A stretch of 64,000 nt of DNA, taken from the NCBI GenBank assembly GCA_904066235.2, contig CAJFCV020000003.1:6014001-6078000 (forward strand), read 5' to 3'. Of this stretch, positions 13,010 through 24,392 are shown piece after piece. The notes beneath the pieces were generated by a model. That model made no database searches and was not told the origin of the DNA. It saw only the letters and a list, made by a program, of their open reading frames with translations. Source of the DNA: Bursaphelenchus xylophilus. Taxonomy: Eukaryota; Nematoda; Chromadorea; Rhabditida; Aphelenchoididae. The position numbers and the translations under genes were made by a program. The number at the start of each line of letters is the position of its first letter. The stretch's first letter is position 1.

Positions 13010-13421
13010 ATCCATTCTTATGCTTATGAAGGGTAACCCTCCGGGACTTTTTATGTCCGCAACACCTCCAGCCTTAATTCCTTTCCCAAGATTTTGATTA
13101 AAAACCTTGTTTCCCAGCTAATATAATATAAAACAAGAATACATATTTTAATTAACACCGGTTTAGAACAAATCTAGTACCGAAAACGATAAGGAATTGG
13201 ATCAATTTGAGATCCTGTTGCTGAAGGGGAACCAGCGTCGACGAAATTCATCAATTCCTTTCGAATAAGAAGGATGTAGATTATATGTGCATAATAAAAG
13301 TTTATTGGATTCAATGAAAACCCGGAGGACATTGAGGGAACCTATTAAAAGGACGGGGTTCTAATCTTTGGAATGAAGGCACTCGAGAACAGAGTGAAGT
13401 GGAGCACGGTGGGTCAGAGAT

Positions 13422-14802
13422 TCAGGAAGAAGTCGGCGACGAGGAATCCGAAGTTATTTGCCCGGAGGCATTCAGCGAGCTGGAAAGCCCTTCTCGCAGA
13501 CGGACCCGAAATGAACCATCAGGCAGAGATTCGAGGCTAAATTAAAGTTTTTATAATAAAAAAAGTAGTTTTTGCGGGGAATCACCGTTTCAACTGACCT
13601 TAATTCGGAAGCAATATCATCGAAGCGTTGGCAGGCATTAAGGAGATCCTCGGGGGAAAATAATTCGGACACTAGACTTCTGTTTACTTTACAATATGCT
13701 TCAGGTAATGAGATTTGACCGTTATTCTGGAATTGGTCATCGAGAATGTGGCATTTCTTACCTCTACACTTTCTAGCAATATATCGTTTACTTTTTTGGC
13801 TAGATTATCATAATAAGAAGCTGTATGGCCGAACGCGGACTTCATTACGGGATCACTGACGCCCAATAAAAGAAGATTGTTCTTGAAACTAATGGTCTGA
13901 AAGAGGTGGATGACGAACAGATTAGGGTGCTGACCTCTTCCTCAGTCATGTCCTCCTTGCTCATTCGAAGTCGTTCTGTAATACTTTTGGAGAGATTAAC
14001 CATTTCTCGGGCTTCTTCCATTAGTCTACTCATGTCCTCAAACGCCTATACATTATTTAAAGCTGCATAAAACACGAAAAGTATTAAAATATTAGAAGTT
14101 AGGTTATGCGGCAAATTAATTCTAATACGCATAAAGCGTTAGGAGGGACATTTGTCAAAAGAACAGTGGCTTACCTGGCTGATAGTCTGATTCAGACGAT
14201 TGTTTTGTTCTGTAAACTTCTTCTCGCTGACTGCTTGAGAGACTAATGACCGTTGACTTGGAGGACCCCCACCCGGATTCGCATAAAGAGTACAATTCCG
14301 AGAACCTCCCGAACTTGAACTGGAAGAAGTCCTTTTCCAAGTCTGTCGAGTCAAGGCGTCCATGTATTTCTTGTAAAACTAATAATTTACAGTACACAAT
14401 GATGGCTTACTTCTTCTTCACCTCCTTGTCTGAATACAAATCGAAGAGAATTGAACCCAGAAGAGGCTACTGGCCCTGGTGAATGGCCTGCTCCAGCTGG
14501 TTTGAGGGTGACAATGATCTTTCCCCCTCTTCCAAACATCGACTTGTGATGTCTTTCTATTTTGTCGACTAAGGAGTGGTGTAAGACAAGTCTGCAGTCC
14601 TTGAGAGAAGTATTTAGTTTAGATATTATGCACTTACTGGATCAGTGGAATCAGCCCATATTACTCTCTGAAGAGTTAATGATGCCGTTCCCTGTTCGAA
14701 AGAGGATTGTTTCATGTCACCATCATAAATTCCGACATGCCCCGCCTGGATAAGGATCTCTTCCATCGACTCCCCTGGTGTGTACCAAGACAATCTGTCC
14801 AT
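13422..14802 (-). CDS. vps-36: ESCRT-II subunit Vps36 (GLUE domain), unusual C-terminus
   Basis: Exons 14802-14638, 14599-14411, 14378-14175, 14045-13935, 13896-13762, 13726-13599 and 13536-13422 join in phase for 348 residues. The N-terminal GLUE domain shows MDRLSW, GIYDGD and VIWADS, the fold that binds ubiquitin and phosphoinositides. The core has AFEDMSRLMEEAREMV, then TISFKNNLLLLGVSDPV and LPEAYCKVNR...LFSPEDLLNAC, all classical Vps36. Vps36 joins Vps22 and Vps25 in sorting ubiquitinated cargo into multivesicular bodies. After SPEDLLNAC the second winged helix is not readable in the same frame; the last exon in phase gives a Ser-rich end. A different frame of the same exon reads LAECLRANNFGFLVADFF, which resembles the expected Vps36 end. 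The 3' end is therefore uncertain. Confidence 0.87.
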
Positions 14803-15671
14803 GATGACCTCTGTATAAAGAAAAATGAGTGTCTTGTTTTGATAAACACACAAACAACGCGGTTCTCGTTAAGTATTCTTCCAAGACATCACCTCCACAA
14901 AACGAGGGAAGAAGATGGCGCGGAGGTTAGGGACCGGAAATGGCCAAACGGCGTCTATCTCCTCCCTTACCTTGACTAAAACACGTCCAAACTTGACGAA
15001 CCCGAAGTGTACGCGAAGAGAGGAAGAGGGATCTGCAATGCAGGAATAACAATAAGCCCAAAAAGGGGCAAGGCCGGAGACAACCGCGGCCGAAAAAGCC
15101 AGAGTTGAGGAGATGAGGTCTTCAGAGCCGGGAGAAAAGCAGCATCGGAAGAGAGGGCGCCAGAATCCCCTATTCCATGTACTTTTTGCACGCTACAGGA
15201 ACGGCGATGACTTCGGGCATCCGTTTTTGAACAGTTCCGGCATCTAAAACAAACATGAGCGACACTAAGGTACGAGGCCGATCAATGTTCCAAATCGAGA
15301 ACTTGGCCTTCTCCCCCATTCCAACTTCGTTCGGCCGCTCTCTTCTTCGCCTAGGGCCGGGAACACTTTACTCTTTCCTTACGGCACTCTTACACGACAA
15401 TTTATCCCTCGCCACCCATCCTCCACTAAAAATTCGCCTCTTAAAAACAATATTAAAAACGCGCATGAACCTGGGAAGCAGGCCGATATCCATAAATATT
15501 GCACTTAAAATTCTCTCCAGACTTTGTGCAAGGAACTTTAAGGCCTTGGACGTTAGACGGACGCCTTCTTTGCCCCAGGGAGACAACTGTTCCACTAAAA
15601 ACCAATCCCATAATATCATAAGACTCGAGTTTATAAACTCCAACTTGAATCGAATTATGAAATGTAAAAGG
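14803..15671. other. intergenic between vps-36 and CWC25
   Basis: About 0.87 kb between two minus-strand genes. A 174-codon plus-strand frame (15255-15779) overlaps the CWC25 terminal exon antisense and has no recognisable domain. Nothing else is supported. Confidence 0.4.
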
Positions 15672-17027
15672 TCAGTCTTCATTATCACGGTACTGCCTTC
15701 GGGAATGGCTGTGAAGATTGTCGGCAACGGATTTGCTTTCGTTCATCTTCTTGAATGCTCTGAAAATACAACAAATTAAAGGCTAAGCAGAACGCACTTG
15801 ATGAAAGTCGCATTGGTCTTGCTTCCTTCGTCCTGCGCATCTTGTTCTCGCTGCAACTCTGCACGTGCAAACTTTGCATTGTCCTTCTTGACTTCTTCCT
15901 TCCATTTTGCATTTTCCAGCATTACTTGGCGTTTTCTCTCCATTTCAGCGGCTTTTAACTTCATTTTCTCCTAATATTAACACATAAAATTACAAAATCA
16001 GGCTACCTTTTCGTCATCATATTTTCTCCTACTCCTCGATGAATTCCTAGCATCCAAATGATTCTCTCCATGTCGCTCTCTTCGGAGGTCATTTTTATTC
16101 CGGTCATCGTTCTTTTCCTTATTCCTTCTATCATAAGGTGACCTGGATTTTCTCCGTCGCCCATCAGGACTATTCGACCGGTTCCTCCTATTGTAATCTT
16201 TCTAAAATGTAAACGAATGTATTGACAAGGAAACTCACCCTTCTATGATCCTCATGGTCAGAGTTACTCCGTGTTCTCCTATCTTTTTCAGATGCATCAT
16301 TTGATAAAAAACGGCCTCCACGTGAATGTCCCACGCCGCACTTGTCCATTGCCTTTCTCTGCTGATCCCGACTACTCTTGTCATCAGAAGACCTGTCACA
16401 AGAGGAATCGCGTTTCCTTTTCCTCGACTTTAGCCTGGGTTCTTCTTCTTTATTCTTACCGGTGTTCCGTTTCTTTTCTTCTTCAGATTCTGAAGAAGAA
16501 TCAAAAGAACTTGATCTCCTTCTCTTATTTTTCTTGGAACTCTTCTTTCGTCCCGTAGATTCGTTGTCTGAATCTTTGCTGTCGTTTTTCTTCTTCTTTG
16601 ATTTCTTTTTCTTCTTCTTCTGCAGTTTTGCAAACTCTTCCATCAGTATTTGTTTGGCCTTCATTTTAAACGATGGATTATGCAGCAACTCTTGGCGCCG
16701 AGTTTCTTCTCTGATCTAAAATACGATACGTATTTTGCCAACAGAATACCTTCATGGCAACCAAAGGATCTTCTGTGCGAACAACAATAGCTGGCAATGG
16801 TGCAGGGGTATCAAATTTCTTCTTTCGCAAAAACACTTCTTCATTTGATTCTTTATCCTTTTTCAGAGTATCAGTGTACAATTCAAAGTTCTTATCAATC
16901 TTAAATAAACATAAAAAACCCAAATAAAATTAAAACTTACTCTCTTGCCCAATAAATAATCCTCCCTATTAACGGACGCCTTCGCCCCTTCGTACATCCA
17001 TGATATTGTCTTGTCCTTTTCGGCCAT
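15672..17027 (-). CDS. CWC25: CWC25-like pre-mRNA splicing factor
   Basis: Six exons (17027-16941, 16899-16750, 16715-16239, 16201-16007, 15970-15798, 15759-15672) join in phase for 389 residues. The start region reads SWMYEG and NREDYLLGKR, matching the CWC25 core (WMYQGP, NRDEYLLG). Next come TEDPLVAMK and IREETRRQELL, a long Lys/Ser/Arg-rich tract, and the C-terminal EMERKRQVMLENAKWKEE block followed by TFIK, all as in human CWC25/CCDC49. CWC25 joins the spliceosome for the first catalytic step. The family N-terminal CIR_N segment (around SWHPQT...EKVWKAEQ in other species) is missing. The ATG chosen is the first available, and 479 bp upstream the divergent claspin gene begins, leaving little room for another exon. 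Confidence 0.85.
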
Positions 17028-17238
17028 GCTATTCGCAATAGGTTACGAATAAACGTAAATTTTTGTTACCAAAAATTCAGTTTGCGCATTTTATTTTCTG
17101 TGAAATAGAACGCCAACATCAAGATTCTCTTGAACAGAAAATGTACGCTTGCACGAAATAAATTCAAAAAAAAAATATAAATATTTTTCACAAAATTTTG
17201 CAAAATTTTGTTTTTTGTAAACGAATTCAGTTATTTTA

Positions 17239-17435
17239 TACTAGTCGCGGAAAAAAGTCCTTAGAATTTTTCGCGGCCCCCAAATCTCGTCGCACCCCGA
17301 AATGTTGATTTGTCGCGGGAATCGCGCGCGACAATAAGGCAAAATCAACAAAATTGCACAGTGCAAAATGTGTTTTCGGGTGAATGCACAGTGCGGAGTC
17401 GCAGAAAATTCTAAGGACTTTTTTCCGCGACTAGT
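17239..17435. repeat. MITE-like element with 33-bp terminal inverted repeats
   Basis: The ends 17239-17271 and 17403-17435 are inverted copies (TACTAGTCGCGG... and partner) differing at one base, about 197 bp overall, with TA at both ends as in Tc1/mariner-type insertions. Inside are further GC-rich palindromic pieces. It fills much of the 478-bp region between the divergent CWC25 and claspin starts and ends 70 bp before the claspin ATG. Confidence 0.8.
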
Positions 17436-17505
17436 ATTCGACAACTTCTGGTTTTGCAAAGTTTCATTCCTAGCCAATAAATTTTTTCATTCTGAATTTC
17501 GGAAA

Positions 17506-19487
17506 ATGTCCGATGATGAATTTGAAGGATCTTCTCAATCAGGCTCAGAAACGGGAAGCTCGAGCGAACTTGAAAAATCCGCAGATGAAGCTGATATGGA
17601 TGAATCAGAGATCGACATGAGTCGCAACAAAACTGATGACGAAGATTCTGTACCTGTACTCCCTGAAAAGAAGAAACGACTGGTGGATACACTAAGGGAA
17701 AAGGCGCTTCTCAAAAATGCCAGTAAACCAAAGCTTGAGGCTGCTGCAGACTTCATTGATTTGGCAGATGAAACGGCCAAGGTTCCATGTAAGATGGATG
17801 TCATTCTTAATCACACGGTGTCTACTCCAAAGTCACAGCCAAGGCGAAGTAAGGGATTTGTTTTATTAAGGATTATGACCTATAGATTGGGCCTGCATGA
17901 AAGCCGAATTTTCTAAGAAGTTGGCAGAGGACAGACGACGAGGACTAATCGAACGAAGGAAACAATTCAACGAAGACAATGAACTGTGGGAAGATGAGGA
18001 AGAAGAAGAGTTTGACATTGATGATGAAGAAGAGGTACGGGTGGAAAGCAATCCTGAAGAGAAGGCTGAAAGTCCGAAAGCAGAGAAAGACGGTGATTCG
18101 GACAAAGAAGAATATAATGCTGATGAGGAGGGATCAGATCAAGGAGAAAATGATGGGGATGTCTCTGACGATGAAAGACCCTTTGACGATCAGGCTGAAA
18201 ACAATTCAAGAGATAATGAAGAACTCGATGAAGAAGAAGAAGATGACCTCACGGTTTCAGATGATTCTCAAGTGAATGAAAAAAGGAAGGAGGTAGTAGA
18301 AGATATAGTCCGAGACGGTGGTTTAATCGATTGGGTAAGTATGGCTTCTAAATTAATATGTGTTTAGTCAGGTGATTATAATCACCCGATGGGTTCCCAA
18401 GAGGCCACCTTCTTTGTTGATGATGGCGTCAACAAAGAGTTGCTAAAATCTATTGCATCTGATGATTTGGTCCGAGAAATAGTATTCGGAGAACTTTTAA
18501 ACGTGCTTTCTGATGCTGAGATATTTGAAATTGAAACGGAATTGGTGGGTTTCAAGACGGACGGGCCTTCAATTTATGATCGGATTATGGAGAAATTTGA
18601 AGAGGAAAATGTACCTAAAAGGTTAGTTTTTTCGATGATAAGATTTCACATGTTTGTTTTTTTAGATCTCGTAAAAGACGATTGGAGGAGATTTACTCAG
18701 ATGAAGAAGAAATAAGTGAAAATAAAAAGGCCAATTTCGACGATGATCTTTTCCAAGTTGAAGATAATGAAGAAATAATCGAAACCTCTCAAGCAACGAG
18801 AGTTCAGTTGGATGATGACGAGGCATTCAAGGCAAGGACAGCAGTGGATAACCTTAGATGGGAAAACGAATCCGATGTATTCGAAGCCGAAGATGCGGTT
18901 GAATCACCAAGAAAGAAACGGTATGTAACGCTGTACTTATTACTATTTTCATAGAGATTTACTCGAAGACGAGGCCGAATTATCGGGTTCTGATGTAGGA
19001 AGTGATGTTGATGATGAGGAGGATATTGGCGATTATATGGCCGAGGAAGGGGACAACGACAAACTGGATATGGACGAGGTCAGGGGACAAAACATGAAGA
19101 CTTATATGAAGTTGAGAAGGGACGAGGACGATCGATTTGTGGAGAAAATCCAAGAAGAATTCGATGTTCGAAAAGAAGATCAATGGGATCGAAGTTTCAG
19201 ACAACGGTTAAGGGATTACGATCAGATCGAGCTGAATGATCTCTTCAAAGGAGAGGACCAAGACGAGAATGAGACTGATGACCCTGTGGTCTCTGTGAAG
19301 GCGCTTGATGCCGTTGTGAAAAGAGTCCGAGAAGGGGTTGGAGAATCTTTTGAGAGAAACGAATTACCACAACTCATCCTTGGGAAAGGTCTGTTTTAGT
19401 TACTAAATGAGTCTATTTTGCAAACCTTTAGGGGACAAGTCTTCTGCCAGTCTACGAGCACGGAATTCTTTGTTGAATCGCGAATAA
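17506..19487 (+). CDS. clsp-1: claspin-like replication checkpoint protein
   Basis: Six exons (17506-17848, 17886-18334, 18368-18621, 18666-18920, 18955-19388, 19432-19487) join in phase for 596 residues. The protein is very acidic, with long Asp/Glu runs and few hydrophobic segments. The C-terminal half shows the Claspin/Mrc1 pattern: a DEEDIGDYMAEEGDND acidic block followed by a basic-acidic helix with YMKLRRDEDDRFVEKIQ and RLRDYDQIELNDLF. Claspin rides with the replication fork and lets ATR activate Chk1. The protein is much shorter than human claspin (1339 residues). Assignment rests on this C-terminal region and composition; another acidic nuclear protein is possible. It is divergent from CWC25 and converges on PIG-T, with only 41 bp between the stop codons. 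Confidence 0.72.
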
Positions 19488-19528
19488 TTTTAATGTAAAG
19501 TTTTTTATTTATAATCCAGATGAATAAA

Positions 19529-21104
19529 TTAATGTTTGAGAAGCCTACTTATCTTCTCTTTAATATTAATAACCAGCTTCTTTGGTTTGGAGGGACCCGG
19601 TTTGATTATCGTTTGACTAAAAAGTTTACCCGTTAAACATTGTACTTACTATTGCGTAGTGAAGGTGAAGATGATTTGGAAGATAAGTGCACCCATCGTG
19701 CCAATGAAACAGACCACGTTGTAAGGCATGGTGACATCAGGAGAAGGAAGTGTAATAACTGTGGGCTCTGAATAATACTTGGTCTCCGGGCTCGAAAGTA
19801 AGGTCACAATCGCTCCAGGAACCGTGATTCCATGATTTGCATCTGGGGGATACTCATTCATGTAAAGAAAACTCTTCTCGAACTCATATGAGACTTGGCA
19901 AATAGATCCTGAAGAAATTACGAATTTGATCTCAATCAAGGTCGGCGACTTCCTCGGAAACGCAGGAGTAGGTCGAATAACAGATTCTACGTCCTAAAAC
20001 ACGTTATTAGCGTATTGTTAACTGACTTTTCCATCACAAGTAACTGTAATTGTACTGAACCAAACACTGATCTCCCATGGAATCAGATGAGTGTAGAGAA
20101 CACCATGGACATCATTACTTTTCAAAGTTGCGACGAAACGGCCTGTTAACAGACCTTTAAAACGGGTAAAGCCATATAACCGCAACGATGGCTCCTCTGA
20201 ATACTTAGATCCAGCTAATTCTACTTTCCAGTCCCTATTTGTCGCGTTTACATCAAAATTCGATATGAGTTTACTGTCACCATCAATGGTTATTCGGCTT
20301 GTATCAGAAAAGTAACAGGTTGTTGTCAATGTAGATCCAAATATATTGCTGAATTTTATGTTTTTTGAGGCAATGGACTTCAAGAATGAGAATCTGACAT
20401 CTCCTGACCATTGCTTATCCTGCCGGTTTACAATTATAGAGGCAGAAGTGAACTTTGTTTCATATAGATATTTAGGGGATCCCAATAATCGAGTGAATCC
20501 CGTCTAAAAAATAAAATATTTATTGTATAAAACAATCTCACGTTTTGGCATGGCAATAACTTCTTGAATGAGTCAATGTTTTCAGTGCAAATTCGGTCTC
20601 CAGTAAAAGCTCCGTAGTACAACTTCGTATTATTTCCATAGTAAACTGATGGCAATATTGGTTTTGCATATAACGTTTCTCCAACGGAAAGGACGGCAGT
20701 ACACAACATCCCATTAAGTTGGGAGACCAATCTCCGCCAATAGGAGTCCGACCTAAAATTTAGAAAAATGTGGGTACTACTTACTCTTCAACATCCTCAA
20801 AAGAAGCGACGATCTGAACTCCGCTGACTTGATTTGGATGGATGGCCTGTCCAAATAAATCCGATCGCCAAAATCCTTGGGAAACAGATAATTCAAGACG
20901 GCTTACATAATTATCAGACAACAACTGATACAGCGGATTTAGGTACAACGCCGAGTCTTTCGAGATGTCTTCATTAAACTTGAATATTAATGCCGAATTC
21001 ACCAGATCCGACTTTAATCTGTTTATCTGAACTTCTTCCTCGTAAAGACACCACCCTAGACGCAAACAGGACAAAGCGAATATCAAAGAGAACATGTTTT
21101 CCAT
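19529..21104 (-). CDS. PIGT: GPI transamidase subunit PIG-T
   Basis: Exons 21104-20785, 20752-20542, 20503-20027, 19993-19650 and 19616-19529 join in phase for 479 residues. An ATG nine codons upstream (21131) is also in frame; the one used gives a better signal peptide (MENMFSLIFALSCLRLGWC). The conserved PIG-T features are CTENIDSFKKLLPC, then FLYMNEYPPDANHGI and LPSPDVTMPYNVVCF followed by a single transmembrane helix, and a short basic cytosolic tail after a final intron. PIG-T is part of the ER membrane complex that attaches GPI anchors to proteins. The stop seen after FTFTTQ in the genomic frame is spliced out through a GTAAGT donor, which adds the basic tail typical of the family. Confidence 0.93.
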
Positions 21105-24100
21105 CCCGGCATTTCTATTCCAAAATTCCAATTTTTTGGAAATTATTTTTTCTCTTTACAGAAAATAAGTCAGTATGACGCTTCGCGTTTTTATTAATGA
21201 CAATTGTAAAAAAGATTGTAAACGTACTGTATAAACTTTTAAACTCTTTACAACTTATGTGTAGCCCACCTATTCCGAGAATGAGTGATTAAAACGTGTC
21301 ACAATGACACATATTCTGGACATAAGCAAGAGCTCGAATTTTACAGATTCCCGGGCGCAGCTGGTGTGCGGCAGAATGAAGTTTTGAACTTACCTAAAGC
21401 TGATGATAATACCATTCCTCTAATAGCTGATTTATATCTGAAATTTGATCCATGTCCATTACAACAGATGGTTTGATCTGATTGCCTGCCTTCATCAAAT
21501 TTCTTTAGGTCTGCTCTTGTCTTAAGCCTTTCATATAATACCTATATATATTACACCTAACCCTCATTTTAATCGACTTATATCAACGGCATGGCTGAGA
21601 TATAAGAGTTATGCTTTATATTCTCTCAAAAAGTTGCAAAATGACTTAATTTAAATTCTAGGGATTCCGGGTAAATTCGGATTTTTTCGGTCATGATGCT
21701 CAGACGCGCGTTTCGGTCATATCGAATTTTTTGTGCTTCAGTGTGCAGAGCCCAAGACATGATAAAACTTTTTCTGAACGTTACATTGGAAAGGGTTATT
21801 CGTGGCCGAAAATTGGCCGAAAAAAATTTGAATTTGCCCGGAACGCCTTTTGTTTTCGGCTTTCAATTTTGTCTGGTTTTTTCCAAGTGTGTGGACTAGG
21901 GAGAAAATTTTTTGCCTAGTCCATGTGCGGCAATGTCGTAAAATTATTTTTTTTGCTTCACTTTGAAGCGCTCAATCAACAAGTACCATGATATGGGCGC
22001 AATTTTGAAGTAGGCCACTACAGCAGAGGTAGGCAGAAAATGAAGTATTATGATTTTGCAACTTTTTGGAAGAATAAGTATAAAACACCACTCTTATATG
22101 TGTACTTTTGTTTTCGCAGCGTTAATCTGTTTTTATGTTTTTGTATTTTTTATATTCAAATAACAAGAGATTTTAGGTTAATTGTAACACTATCTCTCTT
22201 GCAACCGTTTAAAACGGAAAGAAGAAAAGTTTTGCTGTAGTTTTAAAGTTTATTGCAACTTTGGAAGCGGTTCCTTTAAAAGGATTGCAGTGCAGTAAAT
22301 CTTGGTTTGGGTAGAAACAATAAAAAAGGTCCCTGGAGGGTGATTTGGGTCCCAATATTTTGCGATGGGACCGTTCTCGCGACGGGTCTCTTCCGACATA
22401 TATCATCGAATGTGGGGCATCCTCTCGATAATTTTGCCTTCGTTTTTTGCATAATATAGATGACGTCTCTAATCTCTATTCGATCTAAAAACTTTGGGAG
22501 CTGTCGAGGGAAGGGGCTGCTTTTGTTTGGGGTCGCTTTACGGGCAATTTGCTTATTTTGGTATCGGCAATGTTATCTTCCGATTTATATCTTCCGATGG
22601 CTTCCGGTAACATACAGCAATATGGGAAGGAAGACCTTCTCGTTGCTGGATGTCTCCCCAAATAACCTGCAATTAAAGCGCGCTCTGATTGAGGTGTCGC
22701 CCATTGTGTTGCTTGGGGCTGGACCCCTCAATTTTCTCATTAATATTTCTTGGCAACGCCGCTCCGACTTATTATAATGCGCTGACTTTCGGGAATCCAT
22801 TCACCTATGTGCCCTCTCGCGCATCCGACCGTCTGTTCGGTGGGTGGTAGCCGCGTTATACGGGGACATTCATCACCATTCACCTGTCCTTTTTGTGAGT
22901 GTTGCTAATGCTTTTTGTTGGTTGGTCCCCGGGCTTCCGTTTATTTACATTTAAATCTCATTTCTGGTGGGGTTTGCATGTCCCCGCTTGTTGCATGACT
23001 TCTTGGCCAAGTTCGGAGAATTTGGAGGAGATTCGTGCCAAGGATCTTCTCCAATTTAATTATTTACCTTGTCCGAGACACTCTTAAGTCGCCGCAATTT
23101 GCTCACTTACAAATCCTTTTTAATTATTCATCAGGCATTTGAGATAATCGGCATGAAAGAGGACGGGAGGTCGCGTGAAGAGTTAGGGCGGCGGTTGTAA
23201 AGTCGGGAATGACCGCTGTGGCGAGATTGAGGAGCTCTTGATGCCGATGCTCCTCCTCGAGTGCCATCCACTTGGCCCTGCACTCGATTTGGAGATCAAT
23301 TACGCAGGTACACATCATGCACGGACTATTAAGCCTCCGCGGAAACACAATGAACAATGTGTCCGCGAATTATTTAAATTGTTTCCGTTGCGAGGCGTGG
23401 TCAGATTCCGGTCCAGTCTTTTTTTTCTGAAGCAGGCCGAGTGTGGAGATGGCTATCTCGGGATGCCCATCTCGATGTAATCCAATTATATCTCTTATGC
23501 CTATGATCGGCGTGATTACCCTCGATGAGTGACGGTTGGGGGAGGGTTATTATAGCCTTTATTAGTTCCTACCTGGATGATTACAGGGTGTGTTCTGATC
23601 CCGGGCATCCCATCCATTCGGTTGTCAATCATGCGCGGATATGCGAAACTCCCAAATTGGTAGTTGTTCTGCCTCGTTATGAATGTCTTTCATTTTTTAT
23701 GACATCCTCCGCTGATGGGCTTTAAAGACCTTCATTTGACTCCGCCAATCTCCAGAAAACTTTTCTTTTTGGGCGCTGCGGTCTCCGGAAACGTTTTATT
23801 AATTTGAGGCGATAATTACAGTGGACCTTTGTAATGCGAGGATTGCCCTTTTTGAAGGCTCTGGAATCCTCTTTTTAGCTATGTGGAGGGATGCAAGACT
23901 GTAATTTTACTGGCTCACAAGTAATCTGCATCTTTTGAATTGCGTAATCCATCCATAATAATATAATTTCCCTTAAAATTTCGAGAGACCCTGAGGGGAT
24001 TTGCACTGAAATAGCCGCAGGGTGTGTTGTTAGATGATTGCGTGTATCGTCGAAAGGGCATTTATGAATGGTGGGGCTGTAACTGGAGCTTCTTGCACCT

Positions 24101-24392
24101 GCATCATGTCCATGTTTGGCCTGTTCCACGTCTATTTTTATTTGTTTAGCCCGACTGATTTCCGAGCCTTGGTACTATAGATATTATTTCTAGTTTAAAT
24201 GTGTTTTCCTGTTGTAATCTGAACACTTCAGGTCTCGGATTGTCAAGATTGGCCGCTTTTCAAAGTTTGGGCGCCCCTTGCGCCTTAATTAAATTGTTTT
24301 AATTAAGCATGCCCATCCTTCCAGGTAGGGAAAGGTCGGAATAAATCACTTTTTATTATAGTAATTGTGCTCATTTTATTTTTCAACTGTAG
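21105..24392. other. long intergenic region, no supported gene
   Basis: About 3.3 kb upstream of both PIG-T and the first recognised exon of the CPG4-like gene. Short frames occur (for example 22460-22777 and 22899-23087), but none has a domain, and none ends in the donor phase (2) needed to join the exon at 24393. The missing signal-peptide exon of that gene is probably here. No RNA gene was recognised. Confidence 0.4.

Noticed and set aside
15255..15779. 174-codon plus-strand frame
   Set aside because: It overlaps the CWC25 last exon antisense and has no recognisable features or splice partners.
22460..23087. Short hydrophobic frames that might be a signal-peptide exon for the CPG4-like gene
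   Set aside because: None ends at a GT donor in phase 2, which the exon at 24393 needs.
24106..24174. MSMFGLFHVYFYLF frame as signal exon of the CPG4-like gene
   Set aside because: It looks like a signal peptide, but its GTACTA donor is in phase 0 and would break the frame of the next exon.
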